Assembly (NCBI GenBank): GCA_041299015.1
Contig: JBFYWB010000084.1
Coordinates: 1 to 64,000, forward strand
Length of the DNA stretch: 64,000 bases
Direction of reading: 5' to 3'
Source of the DNA: JARFQH01 sp041299015
Lineage (GTDB): Bacteria; Desulfobacterota; Desulfobacteria; Desulfobacterales; SG8-13
The notes under the pieces are model-generated. The model was not told the DNA's origin. It worked only from the letters and a program-made list of their open reading frames with translations, and did not search any database. Shown here in pieces: positions 14,350-23,204 of the stretch (position 1 is its first letter; every line of letters begins with the position of its first letter). The translations under genes were made by a program, and so were the position numbers.

Positions 14350-15378
14350 ATGAAAGCGCTCTATTTTGAAGAACACGGGGACCTGAGCGTCATCAAATAC
14401 GGGGACGTTGCCGAGCCGGCGGCGGGTGCCGATGATGTGATCGTGCGGGTGCGGGCCTGTGCCCTGAATCATCTGGACATCTGGGTACGCCGGGGCTGGC
14501 CGGGACTGAAGCTCGACCTGCCGCACTGGTGCGGGGCCGATGTCGCCGGCGAGGTCGTCGAGGTCGGCCGAAACGTAACCGGCTGGCATCCCGGCCAGGC
14601 CGTCATCATAGATCCCGGTATCAGTTTGGCTGCGGACGAATATACCCGCCGCGGAGAAGATTCACTGAGTCCCGCTTACCATGTTATCGGAGAACACACC
14701 CGCGGCGGCGCCGCAGAGTATCTCGCGGTACCGGCCGCAAACCTGGCTGCCAAGCCCGCCGGCCTGGATTATTCGGCCGCCGCAGCGCCGCTGTTGGTGA
14801 GCCTGACCGCCTGGCGCATGCTGATTCACCGGGCCCGCCTGAGGGCCGGCGAGACGGTGTTGGTGGTCGGATCCGGCGGCGGTGTCAACAGCATGGCGAT
14901 TCAAATTGCCAAGCTTGCCGGGGCCAGGGTCTTCGCAGTGGCCGGTAACCGGGTGAAAGCCGAGCGGGCCGTAGAATTGGGCGCCGATGTCGTCCTCGAC
15001 CGCTCTGTGGTCGACTGGAGCAGGGAAATCTATCGGTTGACCGACAAACGCGGTGTGGATGTCGTGGTGGACAACGTCGGCCAAGCCACCCTCAACCAGA
15101 GCCTGCTGGCGGTGGCCCGCGGCGGCCGAATCGTCATCGTCGGCAACACCTCCGGCCCGGAAGCGCAAATCGATATCCGCTACATTTTCGGCAAACAGAT
15201 CAGCCTGATCGGCAGCACCATGGGCTCCCATCAGGATTTTCGCGACATCGTCGAGCTTCTCGGCAGCGGTCGACTGCAACCGGTCATCGATCGCATCCTG
15301 CCGCTTAGCGAAGGCCGGGCGGCTTACGGGTTGATGGAACGCGGTGACATGTTCGGCAAGATCGTGCTGACGCCTTAA
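14350..15378 (+). CDS. zinc-type alcohol dehydrogenase / quinone oxidoreductase (MDR family)
   Basis: A 342-residue medium-chain dehydrogenase/reductase. The N-terminal catalytic domain has ALNHLDIWVRRG near residue 41 and GADVAGEVVEVG near 61. The Rossmann NAD(P)-binding loop is VVGSGGGVNSMAIQIAKLAGA near residue 176 (GxGGxxS variant of GxGGVG). The usual catalytic-zinc Cys near residue 37 is absent, as in the quinone-oxidoreductase branch, so a zinc-free reductase is more likely. The ATG at 14350 follows GGGGGAGAG; an upstream in-frame ATG lacks a site. It lies 129 bases after the isomerase gene and may belong to the same unit, oxidising or reducing a cyclitol or another alcohol. Confidence 0.85.
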   Translation: MKALYFEEHGDLSVIKYGDVAEPAAGADDVIVRVRACALNHLDIWVRRGWPGLKLDLPHWCGADVAGEVVEVGRNVTGWHPGQAVIIDPGISLAADEYTRRGEDSLSPAYHVIGEHTRGGAAEYLAVPAANLAAKPAGLDYSAAAAPLLVSLTAWRMLIHRARLRAGETVLVVGSGGGVNSMAIQIAKLAGARVFAVAGNRVKAERAVELGADVVLDRSVVDWSREIYRLTDKRGVDVVVDNVGQATLNQSLLAVARGGRIVIVGNTSGPEAQIDIRYIFGKQISLIGSTMGSHQDFRDIVELLGSGRLQPVIDRILPLSEGRAAYGLMERGDMFGKIVLTP

Positions 15379-15439
15379 GCAAAGTGAACGACCACACCTG
15401 CGGACCCGAGCGTTAAGAAATAATGGCCACGCCGGCGAC

Positions 15440-16600
15440 TCACCCTTGACGGTCACCGGCATATTTTTTCATCAGCTCTCTGAATATCACCAGTTTCTGC
15501 ACATCTTGGGTCCCCTCGCCCAATGACGAACCCCAGGCATCCAGCGGGTATTTATGGATCGGATGCTCGAAAACGACCGATGCGGCGCCGAAAATATCGG
15601 CCGCCCAGGGCGTTATCGCTCTTGCGATCTGGACGGCGAGATACTTGGCCAGCGAGGATTCCTGGCGAAAATCACCACCGCCATCCGAGATACTGCAGGC
15701 CTTCCAGAGCATCAGGCGTGCAGCTTCCATCCGGGCATAAAAATCGGCGAATTCGAACGCCTTGGCTTGAAATTCGACTATTTTTTTCCCAAAAATTTCC
15801 CGTTTTCGAGCCCGGTTTAACGCCATTTCGAAGGCCCCCACGGCCGTGCCCAGGGTCAAGGCGCTGATCGGAATACGGCTCCAGGTAAACACCGCCAACA
15901 CCTGCTGGAGTCCGCGTCCGCGCTCGCCCAAAAGATGATCATCCGGCACGAACACATCATTGAGCTGCAGCCGCGTGAGGTCCGACGGAATCCACACCCG
16001 TTTGTTGAGCTTCGTGCGTTTGATGTCGGCCGAGTTCAAATCCACCAGGAACATCGATAGGCGGCGGTTGCGGGTTGCCTCGGGATCCGAAACGGCTGTG
16101 ATGACGCCCAGATCGGCGATATAGCCGTTGGTGACATAGGCCTTGGTCCCGTTCAGCCGCCAGCCGCCCGCGACTTTTTCGGCTTTCATCGCTATGCCGG
16201 CCACATCGCTGCCGGCCGTGTTCTCGGTGTTCCCGAGACACATCAGGGTTTCACCTCGCGCAAACCGCCGGCCGTAGTCCTGTTTCAGCCGCTGCGAACC
16301 AAACAGATAGAGCCCCGTTAAGCCGAGATTTGTGTGAGCCAGCACGGCAACGGCCACACCGGGTGATACCTTCGCCAGTTCCTCGGTGATCAGCGCTTCC
16401 CTGAGGGCCGACGTCTTCGCGAAACCGTCGTCTGCCCACTGAATGCCGAGCCAGCCTTGATGGCCCATTTGGCGGTAAAAATCCGTCGGCACCTCCCCGC
16501 CTTTGTACCATGCCGAAAGGTGGGGTTTGAGTTGGGTGTCCAGAAAACTGGCAAAGTTCGCGACGTCACGGCCGATATTTTCCGGAACGGTGAATTCCAT
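15440..16600 (-). CDS. acyl-CoA dehydrogenase
   Basis: A 386-residue FAD enzyme that introduces a 2,3 double bond in acyl-CoA substrates. Typical segments are ITEELAKVSPGVAVAVLAH near residue 73, GNTENTAGSDVAGIAMKA near 123, NGTKAYVTNGYIADL near 152, and RKREIFGKKIVEFQAKAFEFAD near 264. The region near the C-terminus, WGSSLGEGTQDVQKLVIFREL, contains the active-site glutamate position (GEGT). GGGAGG precedes the ATG at 16600; a start 63 bases earlier has no site. It faces away from the dehydrogenase complex to its right. With that complex it may serve branched-chain or fatty acid oxidation, but electron-transfer flavoprotein genes are not in the window. Confidence 0.9.
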   Translation of the reverse strand: MEFTVPENIGRDVANFASFLDTQLKPHLSAWYKGGEVPTDFYRQMGHQGWLGIQWADDGFAKTSALREALITEELAKVSPGVAVAVLAHTNLGLTGLYLFGSQRLKQDYGRRFARGETLMCLGNTENTAGSDVAGIAMKAEKVAGGWRLNGTKAYVTNGYIADLGVITAVSDPEATRNRRLSMFLVDLNSADIKRTKLNKRVWIPSDLTRLQLNDVFVPDDHLLGERGRGLQQVLAVFTWSRIPISALTLGTAVGAFEMALNRARKREIFGKKIVEFQAKAFEFADFYARMEAARLMLWKACSISDGGGDFRQESSLAKYLAVQIARAITPWAADIFGAASVVFEHPIHKYPLDAWGSSLGEGTQDVQKLVIFRELMKKYAGDRQG

Positions 16601-17001
16601 ATCAAAAACCTCCCGCGCGAGTAAGTACATCGGTAAGAACGAATTAAGTTCAATCATAGTCACTCGACAAAGACAAGTAAACCTTGCTGAACGCGTTACC
16701 CCTGGCGGCCGAGATGCCGGAACCCTTTAACCACCCGGCACCGGCCACTTGACTAAAATGATACCGGTTGCATATTCCTCATAAGTCAAACGGGCACAAC
16801 CAAAGCGTCGAGAGGCGGTGCCGGCAGGTTCGCCCCCGGTTACATGGTAACGGGAAGACCCTAAACCCGGCTATCGTCTTTGATGGCGGCGTCCGCCAAA
16901 GGCTTACTGTGGTACGGTGTAGCGATTTGTCGAAGGTCGCATGAGCGTCACCATTCTCCGGTCCGGTTCTTACGCCGGCCGGCCCATCAAGGAGGCTTAG
17001 C
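16601..17001. other. divergent promoter region between acyl-CoA dehydrogenase and pdhA
   Basis: About 400 bases without a supported gene. A possible plus-strand sigma-70 promoter is TTGACT (16749-16754), 16 bases, CATATT (16771-16776), which would give a leader of over 200 bases for the dehydrogenase complex genes. No leader peptide or known riboswitch was recognised. Confidence 0.4.
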
Positions 17002-18096
17002 ATGCCGAGAAGCAAGATCGACCTCCCTTGCCACATCGACTTTCTTTCCATTCTGGATGCGCAAGGCAACCTGGACGAATCACTGGAACCGGATATCCCG
17101 GATGACACTCTGTTGCGAATCCATGCAACCATGCTGCTCGGGCGCCGATTCGACGAGCGGCTGCTCAACCTGCAGCGCCAGGGCCGCATCGGAACGTTCC
17201 CGCCGATCACGGGGCAGGAGGCTTCCCAGGTGGGCGCGGTAGCGGTCTTGCGCGAGGCGGACTGGATGGTCCCATCCTTCAGAGAAACCGCCGCCGAGAT
17301 CTGGCGCGGCCGGACCCTGGAGAGCGTTATCTTTTCCAACAACGGATTCAACGAGGGCGCGCAGATACCGGCGGAGAGCCACACCTTGCCGGTGTCGATA
17401 CCGGTCGGGACCCAGATGCTGCACGCGGTCGGCATCGGATACGGGATCCGGTACCGCAAAAAAGATAACGTGGTCATGACCTTCTTCGGCGACGGCGCCA
17501 CATCGGAAGGCGATTTTCACGAAGCCCTCAATTTTGCAGGGGTGTTCGAGGTACCGGTGATTTTTGTCTGTCAGAACAACCAGTGGGCCATCTCCGTGCC
17601 GCGCAAGAAACAGACCCGCGCCGAGACGCTGGCCCAGAAAGCGCTGGCCTATGGTCTGCCGGGAATCCAGGTCGACGGCAACGATGTCTTGGCAGTGTAT
17701 GCCGCCACAACCGAGGCGGTGGAACGCGCCAGAAAGGGTGCGGGGGCGACCCTCATCGAATGCGTCACCTACCGCATGTCGGTGCACACCACGGCCGACG
17801 ATCCAAAGCGCTACCGCACCGATGACGAGGTCGAAGAGTGGCGGAAGCGCGACCCGCTGACCCGATTCCAGAAACACCTTACCCGCAAAAACCTCCTCTC
17901 CGAAGAAAAGATCGCGGCCGCGGAAACCGATGTTAGAGAAAAAATACAGGCCGCCGTCGACCGGGCCGAGCAGCAAATGAAGGCATTCGGCGCTCCGCTC
18001 GATATGTTCGACCACGCCTATGCCGAAATGCCGCCCCACCTGAAAGAGCAAAAGAAATTCCTGGAGCGCGAACTGGCTGAAAACAGGGAGGAGTAA
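17002..18096 (+). CDS. pdhA: 2-oxoacid (pyruvate-type) dehydrogenase E1 component, alpha subunit
   Basis: A 364-residue thiamine-diphosphate decarboxylase subunit. The TPP-binding motif GDGATSEGDF begins near residue 163 and closes with QNNQWA near residue 191. Upstream, PPITGQEASQVG near residue 69 and SFRETA near residue 92 match the pyruvate/branched-chain E1 alpha family. The phosphorylation-loop region carries TYRMSVHTTADDPKRYR near residue 254. AAGGAGG precedes the ATG. It is followed 4 bases later by the beta subunit and then E2 and E3, so a full complex is encoded in one operon. Pyruvate is the best guess; branched-chain 2-oxoacids or acetoin are alternatives. Confidence 0.88.
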   Translation: MPRSKIDLPCHIDFLSILDAQGNLDESLEPDIPDDTLLRIHATMLLGRRFDERLLNLQRQGRIGTFPPITGQEASQVGAVAVLREADWMVPSFRETAAEIWRGRTLESVIFSNNGFNEGAQIPAESHTLPVSIPVGTQMLHAVGIGYGIRYRKKDNVVMTFFGDGATSEGDFHEALNFAGVFEVPVIFVCQNNQWAISVPRKKQTRAETLAQKALAYGLPGIQVDGNDVLAVYAATTEAVERARKGAGATLIECVTYRMSVHTTADDPKRYRTDDEVEEWRKRDPLTRFQKHLTRKNLLSEEKIAAAETDVREKIQAAVDRAEQQMKAFGAPLDMFDHAYAEMPPHLKEQKKFLERELAENREE

Positions 18097-18100
18097 TCCG

Positions 18101-19087
18101 ATGGCAAAAATGACGATGGTTCAGGCGCTCAATTTGGCGCTCAAACAGGAGATGGAAAAGGACGACCGGGTGATTGTCCTGGGTGAAGATGTCGGGCGGG
18201 ACGGCGGCGTCTTTCGCGTGACCGACGGCCTGATCGATCAGTTCGGGGAACAGCGCGTCCTAGACACTCCTTTGGCGGAAGCCGGTATCGTCGGCATGTC
18301 GATCGGGATGGCCGCCTTCGGCCTTCGCCCGGTGTGTGAAATCCAGTTTTCAGGGTTCAGCTACCAGGCGTTTCATCAAACCGAAAACCACGCCGCGCGC
18401 CTGCGCTGGCGCTCGCAGGGCCGTTTCAGCGTTCCGATGGTGCTCCGGATGCCTTACAGCGGCGGCGTGCGGGCCCTGGAACACCACTCGGAGAGCCGCG
18501 AGGTCTACTACGCGCACACGCCGGGACTCAAAATGGTGATACCGTCCGGACCGCGCACTGCACGCGCCCTTCTGGTCAGCGCCATACGGGACCCCGATCC
18601 GGTCGTTTTCTACGAGTCGAAGGCGCTCTACCGGGCTTTTCGCGAAGAAGTGCCGGAGGAGGAAGAAACTTTTCCGATCGGAAAATCGCAGATCGTTCGC
18701 AAGGGTTCGGACATCACCCTTGTCTCCTACGGGTCGATGATGCGACCGACGCTCGCGGCGGGAGAGATCCTCTACGAAAAGGACGGGGTTGACGCCGAGG
18801 TCGTCGATCTGCTGACCCTCGCGCCCCTTGACGAGAGCCTGTTCACCGAATCCGTGCGCAAGACCGGGCGGGCCGTCATCATCCACGAGGCCCCGCTCAG
18901 CTATGGCCCGGGGGCTGAAATCGTGGCCAGGCTGGTCGACAAGTCGTTCTACTACCTCGAGGCGCCGATTGCCCGGGTGGCCGGATTCGATATCGTCATC
19001 CCCCTGTTCAGCCGGGAGAACCACTACATTCCCAGTGTGCAGCGAATCGTGCGCGCCGCCCGGAATGTGCTCGAAACCGCCGCCTGA
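18101..19087 (+). CDS. pdhB: 2-oxoacid dehydrogenase E1 component, beta subunit
   Basis: A 328-residue transketolase-like subunit that completes the E1 active site. LGEDVGRDGGVFRVTDGL near residue 25 and ETPLAEAGIVG-like sequence (DTPLAEAGIVGMSIGMAAFG) near residue 53 are family hallmarks, with the catalytic glutamate region there. RMPYSGGVRALEHHSES near residue 117 and PGLKMVIPSGP near 140 also fit. The transketolase C-terminal domain begins near residue 200. The gene starts four bases after the stop of the alpha subunit gene and has GGGAGGAG before its ATG. It forms the alpha2-beta2 E1 with its neighbour, which makes this a Gram-positive/mitochondrial-type complex and not the single-chain AceE type. 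Confidence 0.9.
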   Translation: MAKMTMVQALNLALKQEMEKDDRVIVLGEDVGRDGGVFRVTDGLIDQFGEQRVLDTPLAEAGIVGMSIGMAAFGLRPVCEIQFSGFSYQAFHQTENHAARLRWRSQGRFSVPMVLRMPYSGGVRALEHHSESREVYYAHTPGLKMVIPSGPRTARALLVSAIRDPDPVVFYESKALYRAFREEVPEEEETFPIGKSQIVRKGSDITLVSYGSMMRPTLAAGEILYEKDGVDAEVVDLLTLAPLDESLFTESVRKTGRAVIIHEAPLSYGPGAEIVARLVDKSFYYLEAPIARVAGFDIVIPLFSRENHYIPSVQRIVRAARNVLETAA

Positions 19088-19192
19088 CGGGTGCCTCCGG
19101 CAAGCGCGGCCACTTTGGAAGGGGCGCAGCCGGCCGGCGGCCAACGAGCGACCGCCCGTTGCGCCCAGACGTTGACACGAGGAGGAGTTATT

Positions 19193-20554
19193 ATGGCCCG
19201 TTCTTTCAAGCTGCCCGATCTGGGTGAAGGCATCCACGAGGGTGAAGTTATCGCCGTCCTTGTCGAAACCGGTGACGACGTGAAGGAAGGCGATCCGATT
19301 CTCGAAGTCGAAACCGACAAGGCGTCGGTGGAAATCCCTTCGCCGTTTACCGGAACCGTGCAGGCCATCAAGGTCAAAGCTGGCGATGTCGTCAAGGTGG
19401 GCGACCTGCTGATGACGTTCAGCGACGCCGAGGTAAACGAAACGGAAGCTGAAAAATCGCGCCAAGAACCCGACCGGAAAGCCGCCGGAGAAGCCAGGCA
19501 AAAAGCAGCGCCCGTGAAAGGCACAAAGGCCGCTGACCCTGCGGGAAAAGACGACCGGCAGCCGAAGCGCGACCTATCCGCCGGGACGAAGGAGAGCAGT
19601 CAGGGTCCGGTGCCGGCCTCACCGGCCACGCGCCGCTTGGCACGCGAGCTGGGAGTCGATCTCCGACAGGTGACACCGAGCGGTCCAGGAGGATTGGTCA
19701 CCGCAGAAGACGTACGGGCCTTTGCACAAAACGAAACGCAAGGGGAAAAGGCGCCGGAACCGCCGCCGGAGGGGATCGAGCCGATCCAGGCCGTCGGCGC
19801 CCCGCCTTCCGAATTGCCGGACTTTACGAAATGGGGGACGGTGGAACGGCTGCCGCTGCGCTCGATCCGCAAGGCAACCGCCCGACAGATGGCCCTGGCC
19901 TGGTCCCGGATTCCGCATGTTTCCAGCCAGGACGATATCGACGTTACCCGGCTGGAAGCCTTGCGTCAGCGCCACAAACAGTCCGTCGAGAAGCAGGGCG
20001 GCCGGCTCACCCTGACCGTGTTTGCCGTTAAGGCCACAGCGGCGGCCCTCAAGCAGTATCCACAGTTCAATGTTTCGTTGGACGTTGAAAAAGGTGACAT
20101 CATCCGCAAGCGCTATCGCCACGTCGGTGTTGCCACCGACACGGGGGAAGGGCTCGTCGTGCCTGTCTTGCGCGATGCCGATCGAAAAAGCATCACCGAA
20201 CTGGCCGTGGAACTCAGGGAACTCGTCGAGAGGACCCGCGCGCGCAAGGTCGATCTGTCAGAACTGCAAGGCGGCACCTTCACGATCACGAACATCGGGG
20301 CGGCCGGCGGACGGGGGCACTTCGCACCGATCATCAACTATCCGGAAGCGGCCATCCTGGGAATGGGCGCCGCCCGGCTCAAGCCGGTGATCGGGAAAAC
20401 CGAGACCGGGGCTGCCAATGTCGTGGCGCGCATGATCCTGCCGGTGGTCCTGGCGATAGACCACCGGGTCCTGGACGGTGTCGACGCCGCCCGTTTCCTT
20501 GAATTTTTCCGCTCCGCGCTCGAAAACCCTGAAAAAATGCTGCTGTTGATCTGA
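19193..20554 (+). CDS. pdhC: 2-oxoacid dehydrogenase E2 component (dihydrolipoyl acyltransferase)
   Basis: A 453-residue E2. Residues 1-78 form one lipoyl domain with the lipoylated lysine in TDKASVE (K43). A charged, Ala/Pro/Lys-rich linker follows. Residues 138-175 are the E3/E1-binding domain (PATRRLARELGVDLRQ ... GPGGLVTAEDV). The catalytic domain runs from about residue 215 to the end and contains the acyltransferase motif DHRVLDGVDAARF near residue 422 with the catalytic His and Asp. The ATG at 19193 follows GAGGAGG; the reading open from 19091 lacks a start signal. Single-lipoyl E2 with alpha/beta E1 is the usual combination. Substrate specificity follows E1. Confidence 0.92.
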   Translation: MARSFKLPDLGEGIHEGEVIAVLVETGDDVKEGDPILEVETDKASVEIPSPFTGTVQAIKVKAGDVVKVGDLLMTFSDAEVNETEAEKSRQEPDRKAAGEARQKAAPVKGTKAADPAGKDDRQPKRDLSAGTKESSQGPVPASPATRRLARELGVDLRQVTPSGPGGLVTAEDVRAFAQNETQGEKAPEPPPEGIEPIQAVGAPPSELPDFTKWGTVERLPLRSIRKATARQMALAWSRIPHVSSQDDIDVTRLEALRQRHKQSVEKQGGRLTLTVFAVKATAAALKQYPQFNVSLDVEKGDIIRKRYRHVGVATDTGEGLVVPVLRDADRKSITELAVELRELVERTRARKVDLSELQGGTFTITNIGAAGGRGHFAPIINYPEAAILGMGAARLKPVIGKTETGAANVVARMILPVVLAIDHRVLDGVDAARFLEFFRSALENPEKMLLLI

Positions 20555-20598
20555 CGACGCGGCGTATCCTCACGCCGAAAGAAGAGGAATCTTCCATC

Positions 20599-22029
20599 AT
20601 GGTCATGGGCGAATTGTCACAGGAAACCGAATTGTTGGTCATCGGCGGGGGACCGGGCGGTTATGCGGCCGCTTTTCGGGCCGCCGATCTGGGAATGGAC
20701 GTTACCTTGGTGGAGATAGCCGAGCGGCCCGGTGGGGTGTGCCTCTTCAGGGGCTGCATTCCCTCCAAAACCTACCTGCACCTGGCGGAACTGATCCACG
20801 ATGCCGCCCACGCCGCAACCATGGGCCTGAAGTTCGGATCGCCGGAAATCGACCTGGAAAACGTGCGCAACTACAAAAACCGGGTGGTCGACAAACTCGC
20901 CGACGGGCTGGTCAGCCTCGGCAAGGCCCGCGGCGTGCAACGGATCCGCGGCCGCGCCGCCTTCGAAAACCCGAAAACAGTGCGCATCCATGAATCCGAT
21001 GTCAGCCATATCAAATTTCGCCGGGTGATTCTGGCCACCGGCTCGCACCCCATACCGTTTCCCGATGTGCCCTTCAGAAAAGGAGGGCGGATCATGAATT
21101 CCACCGGTGCCCTCGATCTGACCGATGTTCCCGAAAGTCTTCTGGTCATCGGCGGCGGCTACGTGGGGCTTGAACTGGGGTCGGTCTATGCGGCCCTCGG
21201 CAGCCGGGTCAGTGTGGTGGAACTGGGCGATCGTCTTCTGCCGGGTGTGGATGCCGATCTGGTGGAACCGCTCAAGCGCCGCCTGGAAAAACGCTTTGCG
21301 GCGATTATGCTGAAGACAAGGGTCAAGAGGCTCATCGAAGACAAGGAGCGGGTGAGGGTGTCCTTCGAAGGCGGCGTCGATCCGGCGGAACAAGACTTCG
21401 ATCGTGTCCTTGTCGCCATCGGCCGCCGGGCCAACACGGCCAACATCGGGTTGGAAAACACACGGGTGGCGATCGACGACCGCGGCTTCGTAAGGGTGGA
21501 CGAGCGGCAGCGGACGGACGACGAAAACATATACGCCGTCGGCGATGTGGTCGGCGGAATGATGCTGGCCCACAAGGCCGGTTACGAGGGCAAAATCGCC
21601 GCAGAGGTGATCGCCGGTGAACCTTCGGCCTTCGATGCACGCGCGATACCGGCCGTGGTCTACACCGACCCGCAAATTGCCTATTGTGGTCTGACCGAAG
21701 AAGAAGCGCACCGGCAGGGACAAAAGATCGCGGTCAACCGCTTTCCCTGGAAATTTTCGGGCCGCGCCACGACCATGGATGCCGGGGAGGGCCTGACCAA
21801 GATGATCGTCGCTCCGGACACCGGCCGGATCCTGGGTGTCGGCATCACCGGCAGAGGCGCCGAAAGCCTCATTGCCGAAGGCGTGTTGGCGGTCGAAATG
21901 GGCGCCTTGGCCCAGGATGTCGGCCTGACCATCCACCCGCACCCCACGCTCTCGGAAACCGCGATGGAAGCCGCCGAAATCTTCACCGGTTCGGCGACCC
22001 ACATCATCGTCAAGAAAAAGAGCCGCTGA
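20599..22029 (+). CDS. lpdA: dihydrolipoyl dehydrogenase (E3)
   Basis: A 476-residue FAD disulfide oxidoreductase. The FAD-binding GGGPGGYAAAFRAADLG lies near residue 16, the redox disulfide is CLFRGC (C48, C53), the NAD-binding loop is GGGYVGLELGSVYAALG near residue 179, the second FAD segment is YAVGDVVGG near 313, and the catalytic His-Glu pair is in HPHPTLSE near 451. The redox motif has the usual Lpd spacing (C-x4-C), with F-R replacing N-V. It reoxidises dihydrolipoamide of the E2 encoded just upstream and passes electrons to NAD. It is the last gene of the complex operon. No terminator with a T-run follows. Confidence 0.93.
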   Translation: MVMGELSQETELLVIGGGPGGYAAAFRAADLGMDVTLVEIAERPGGVCLFRGCIPSKTYLHLAELIHDAAHAATMGLKFGSPEIDLENVRNYKNRVVDKLADGLVSLGKARGVQRIRGRAAFENPKTVRIHESDVSHIKFRRVILATGSHPIPFPDVPFRKGGRIMNSTGALDLTDVPESLLVIGGGYVGLELGSVYAALGSRVSVVELGDRLLPGVDADLVEPLKRRLEKRFAAIMLKTRVKRLIEDKERVRVSFEGGVDPAEQDFDRVLVAIGRRANTANIGLENTRVAIDDRGFVRVDERQRTDDENIYAVGDVVGGMMLAHKAGYEGKIAAEVIAGEPSAFDARAIPAVVYTDPQIAYCGLTEEEAHRQGQKIAVNRFPWKFSGRATTMDAGEGLTKMIVAPDTGRILGVGITGRGAESLIAEGVLAVEMGALAQDVGLTIHPHPTLSETAMEAAEIFTGSATHIIVKKKSR

Positions 22030-22109
22030 CGGCGGGGACAAATTAACGCGGCACGTGGGGCATTTACCGAACGGGATGCCGTAACGGGCCGTCAGCTTCA
22101 ATCCTAAAA

Positions 22110-22221
22110 GGGGTCAAAACTTGAACTGTCAATTCTTCCTGACCGGCTGACTTTAGCCAGATAAGAATTGGACATGGCGAGGGCATGGCGGATCGAATAC
22201 GAGGGAGCTAATATCCTCAGT
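22110..22221 (+). mobile_element. remnant of a REP-associated/IS200-like (Y1) transposase 5' end
   Basis: From ATG 22174 the frame reads MARAWRIEYEGA, the characteristic opening of REP-associated Y1 transposases, and then loses the family sequence (the expected YHVxSRGN is replaced by NILSGIQ). The stretch before it (GGGGTCAAAACTTGAACTGTCAA, split around 22112-22134) resembles the leader commonly seen in front of these genes. Only the first dozen codons survive. The frame then runs open into the racemase gene, giving a false long start. Confidence 0.6.
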
Positions 22222-22262
22222 GGTATCCAGGCTGCCACTGACAACCCGGCTTTGGGCGTCAG

Positions 22263-22282
22263 AAAATCTCCCCAAGGAGCGC
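22263..22282. repeat. dispersed AAAATC-CCCCAAGG hairpin element, copy 1
   Basis: AAAATCTCCCCAAGGAG (22263-22279) holds a small CTCC/GGAG stem with a CCAA loop and covers the ribosome site of the racemase gene. A closely similar and more perfect element (same CCAA loop, same AAAATC flank) occurs at 44341-44366 in front of a permease gene. Confidence 0.4.
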
Positions 22283-22284
22283 AC

Positions 22285-22983
22285 TTGAAAACAATCGGTC
22301 TTATCGGCGGCATGAGTTGGGAATCAACGGTTACCTACTACCGGCAAATCAACGAGTCGGTAAAGGAGCGCCTCGGCGGGCTCCACTCAGCAAAAGTCGT
22401 CCTCTACAGCGTCGACTTTCACGAAGTTGAAAAGCTGCAGCATTCAGGAAACTGGTCCGCTGCGGGTGCATTGCTGGCGGATGCTGCGCGAGCGCTTGAA
22501 TCCGCCGGCGCGGACTTTTTGGTCCTCTGCACGAATACGATGCACAAGATTGCACCCGCAATCGAAGCGGCCGTGCGCATTCCGTTGCTCCACATTGCCG
22601 ATCCAACCGCCGAGAAGATCAAAGGCGCCGGCCTGTCAACGGTCGGTTTGCTTGGCACGCGATTCACCATGGAACAGGAGTTCTATAAGGATCGCCTGCG
22701 TCAACGTTACGGGCTGCGAGTTCTCATTCCAAGTCGGCAAGACCGAGAAGTCATTCACCGTGTCATCTACGAAGAGCTGTGCCTCGGACGGGTTATTGAC
22801 GATTCGCGTATTGAATACCGCAGAATTATGGCTGCTCTCATCAGCCAAGGCGCGGAAGCGATCATTCTCGGCTGCACGGAGATCTCAATGTTGGTCGAGC
22901 AGCGAGATTCATCGGTTCCCTTGTTTGACACCACAAGCATTCACGCCCGCAGGGCAGCCGAGCTGGCGCTTTCGGCAGCATGA
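22285..22983 (+). CDS. aspartate/glutamate racemase family protein
   Basis: A 232-residue cofactor-independent racemase. The opening GLIGGMSWESTVTYYRQIN is typical of the YgeA/aspartate racemase group. The two catalytic cysteines are in LVLCTNTMHK near residue 82 and LGCTEISML near residue 194. A TTG start at 22285 is preferred because AAGGAG lies 5 bases before it. An in-frame upstream ATG belongs to a transposase remnant. The ribosome site is in a small hairpin, which may damp translation. The gene has no operon partners and its neighbour on the left is mobile-element debris, so it may be a later insertion. Amino-acid substrate is uncertain. Confidence 0.85.
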   Translation: MKTIGLIGGMSWESTVTYYRQINESVKERLGGLHSAKVVLYSVDFHEVEKLQHSGNWSAAGALLADAARALESAGADFLVLCTNTMHKIAPAIEAAVRIPLLHIADPTAEKIKGAGLSTVGLLGTRFTMEQEFYKDRLRQRYGLRVLIPSRQDREVIHRVIYEELCLGRVIDDSRIEYRRIMAALISQGAEAIILGCTEISMLVEQRDSSVPLFDTTSIHARRAAELALSAA

Positions 22984-23204
22984 TGCCAAACCCCCTGTTC
23001 CACTCAAACGTCAGCCGACTCAGCGGCTCACTCCTCCGCCAAGGCCCCTTTGAATCTGCTCAGAAATGTCCATGGGTTTCACTTGGTCCAAACCATCAGG
23101 TGGTCTCCGGTCTTTCTCCGTGGGTTGCCTGCGTTCACTCGGATGCTTCCCGCGCGCGACCGCTTTTTGCCGGGCCAAGGGCGCCAGGCCGGGATGCCCG
23201 CATG

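Noticed and set aside
17080..18051. 323-codon minus-strand open frame opposite pdhA
   Set aside because: Antisense of a gene with a complete TPP motif; composition is shadow-like.
20617..22101. Long open frame (494 codons) on the minus strand opposite lpdA
   Set aside because: It has no family signature, no ribosome site and His/Gln/Gly-rich composition typical of the reverse frame of high-GC genes; the E3 gene on the plus strand has all catalytic motifs.
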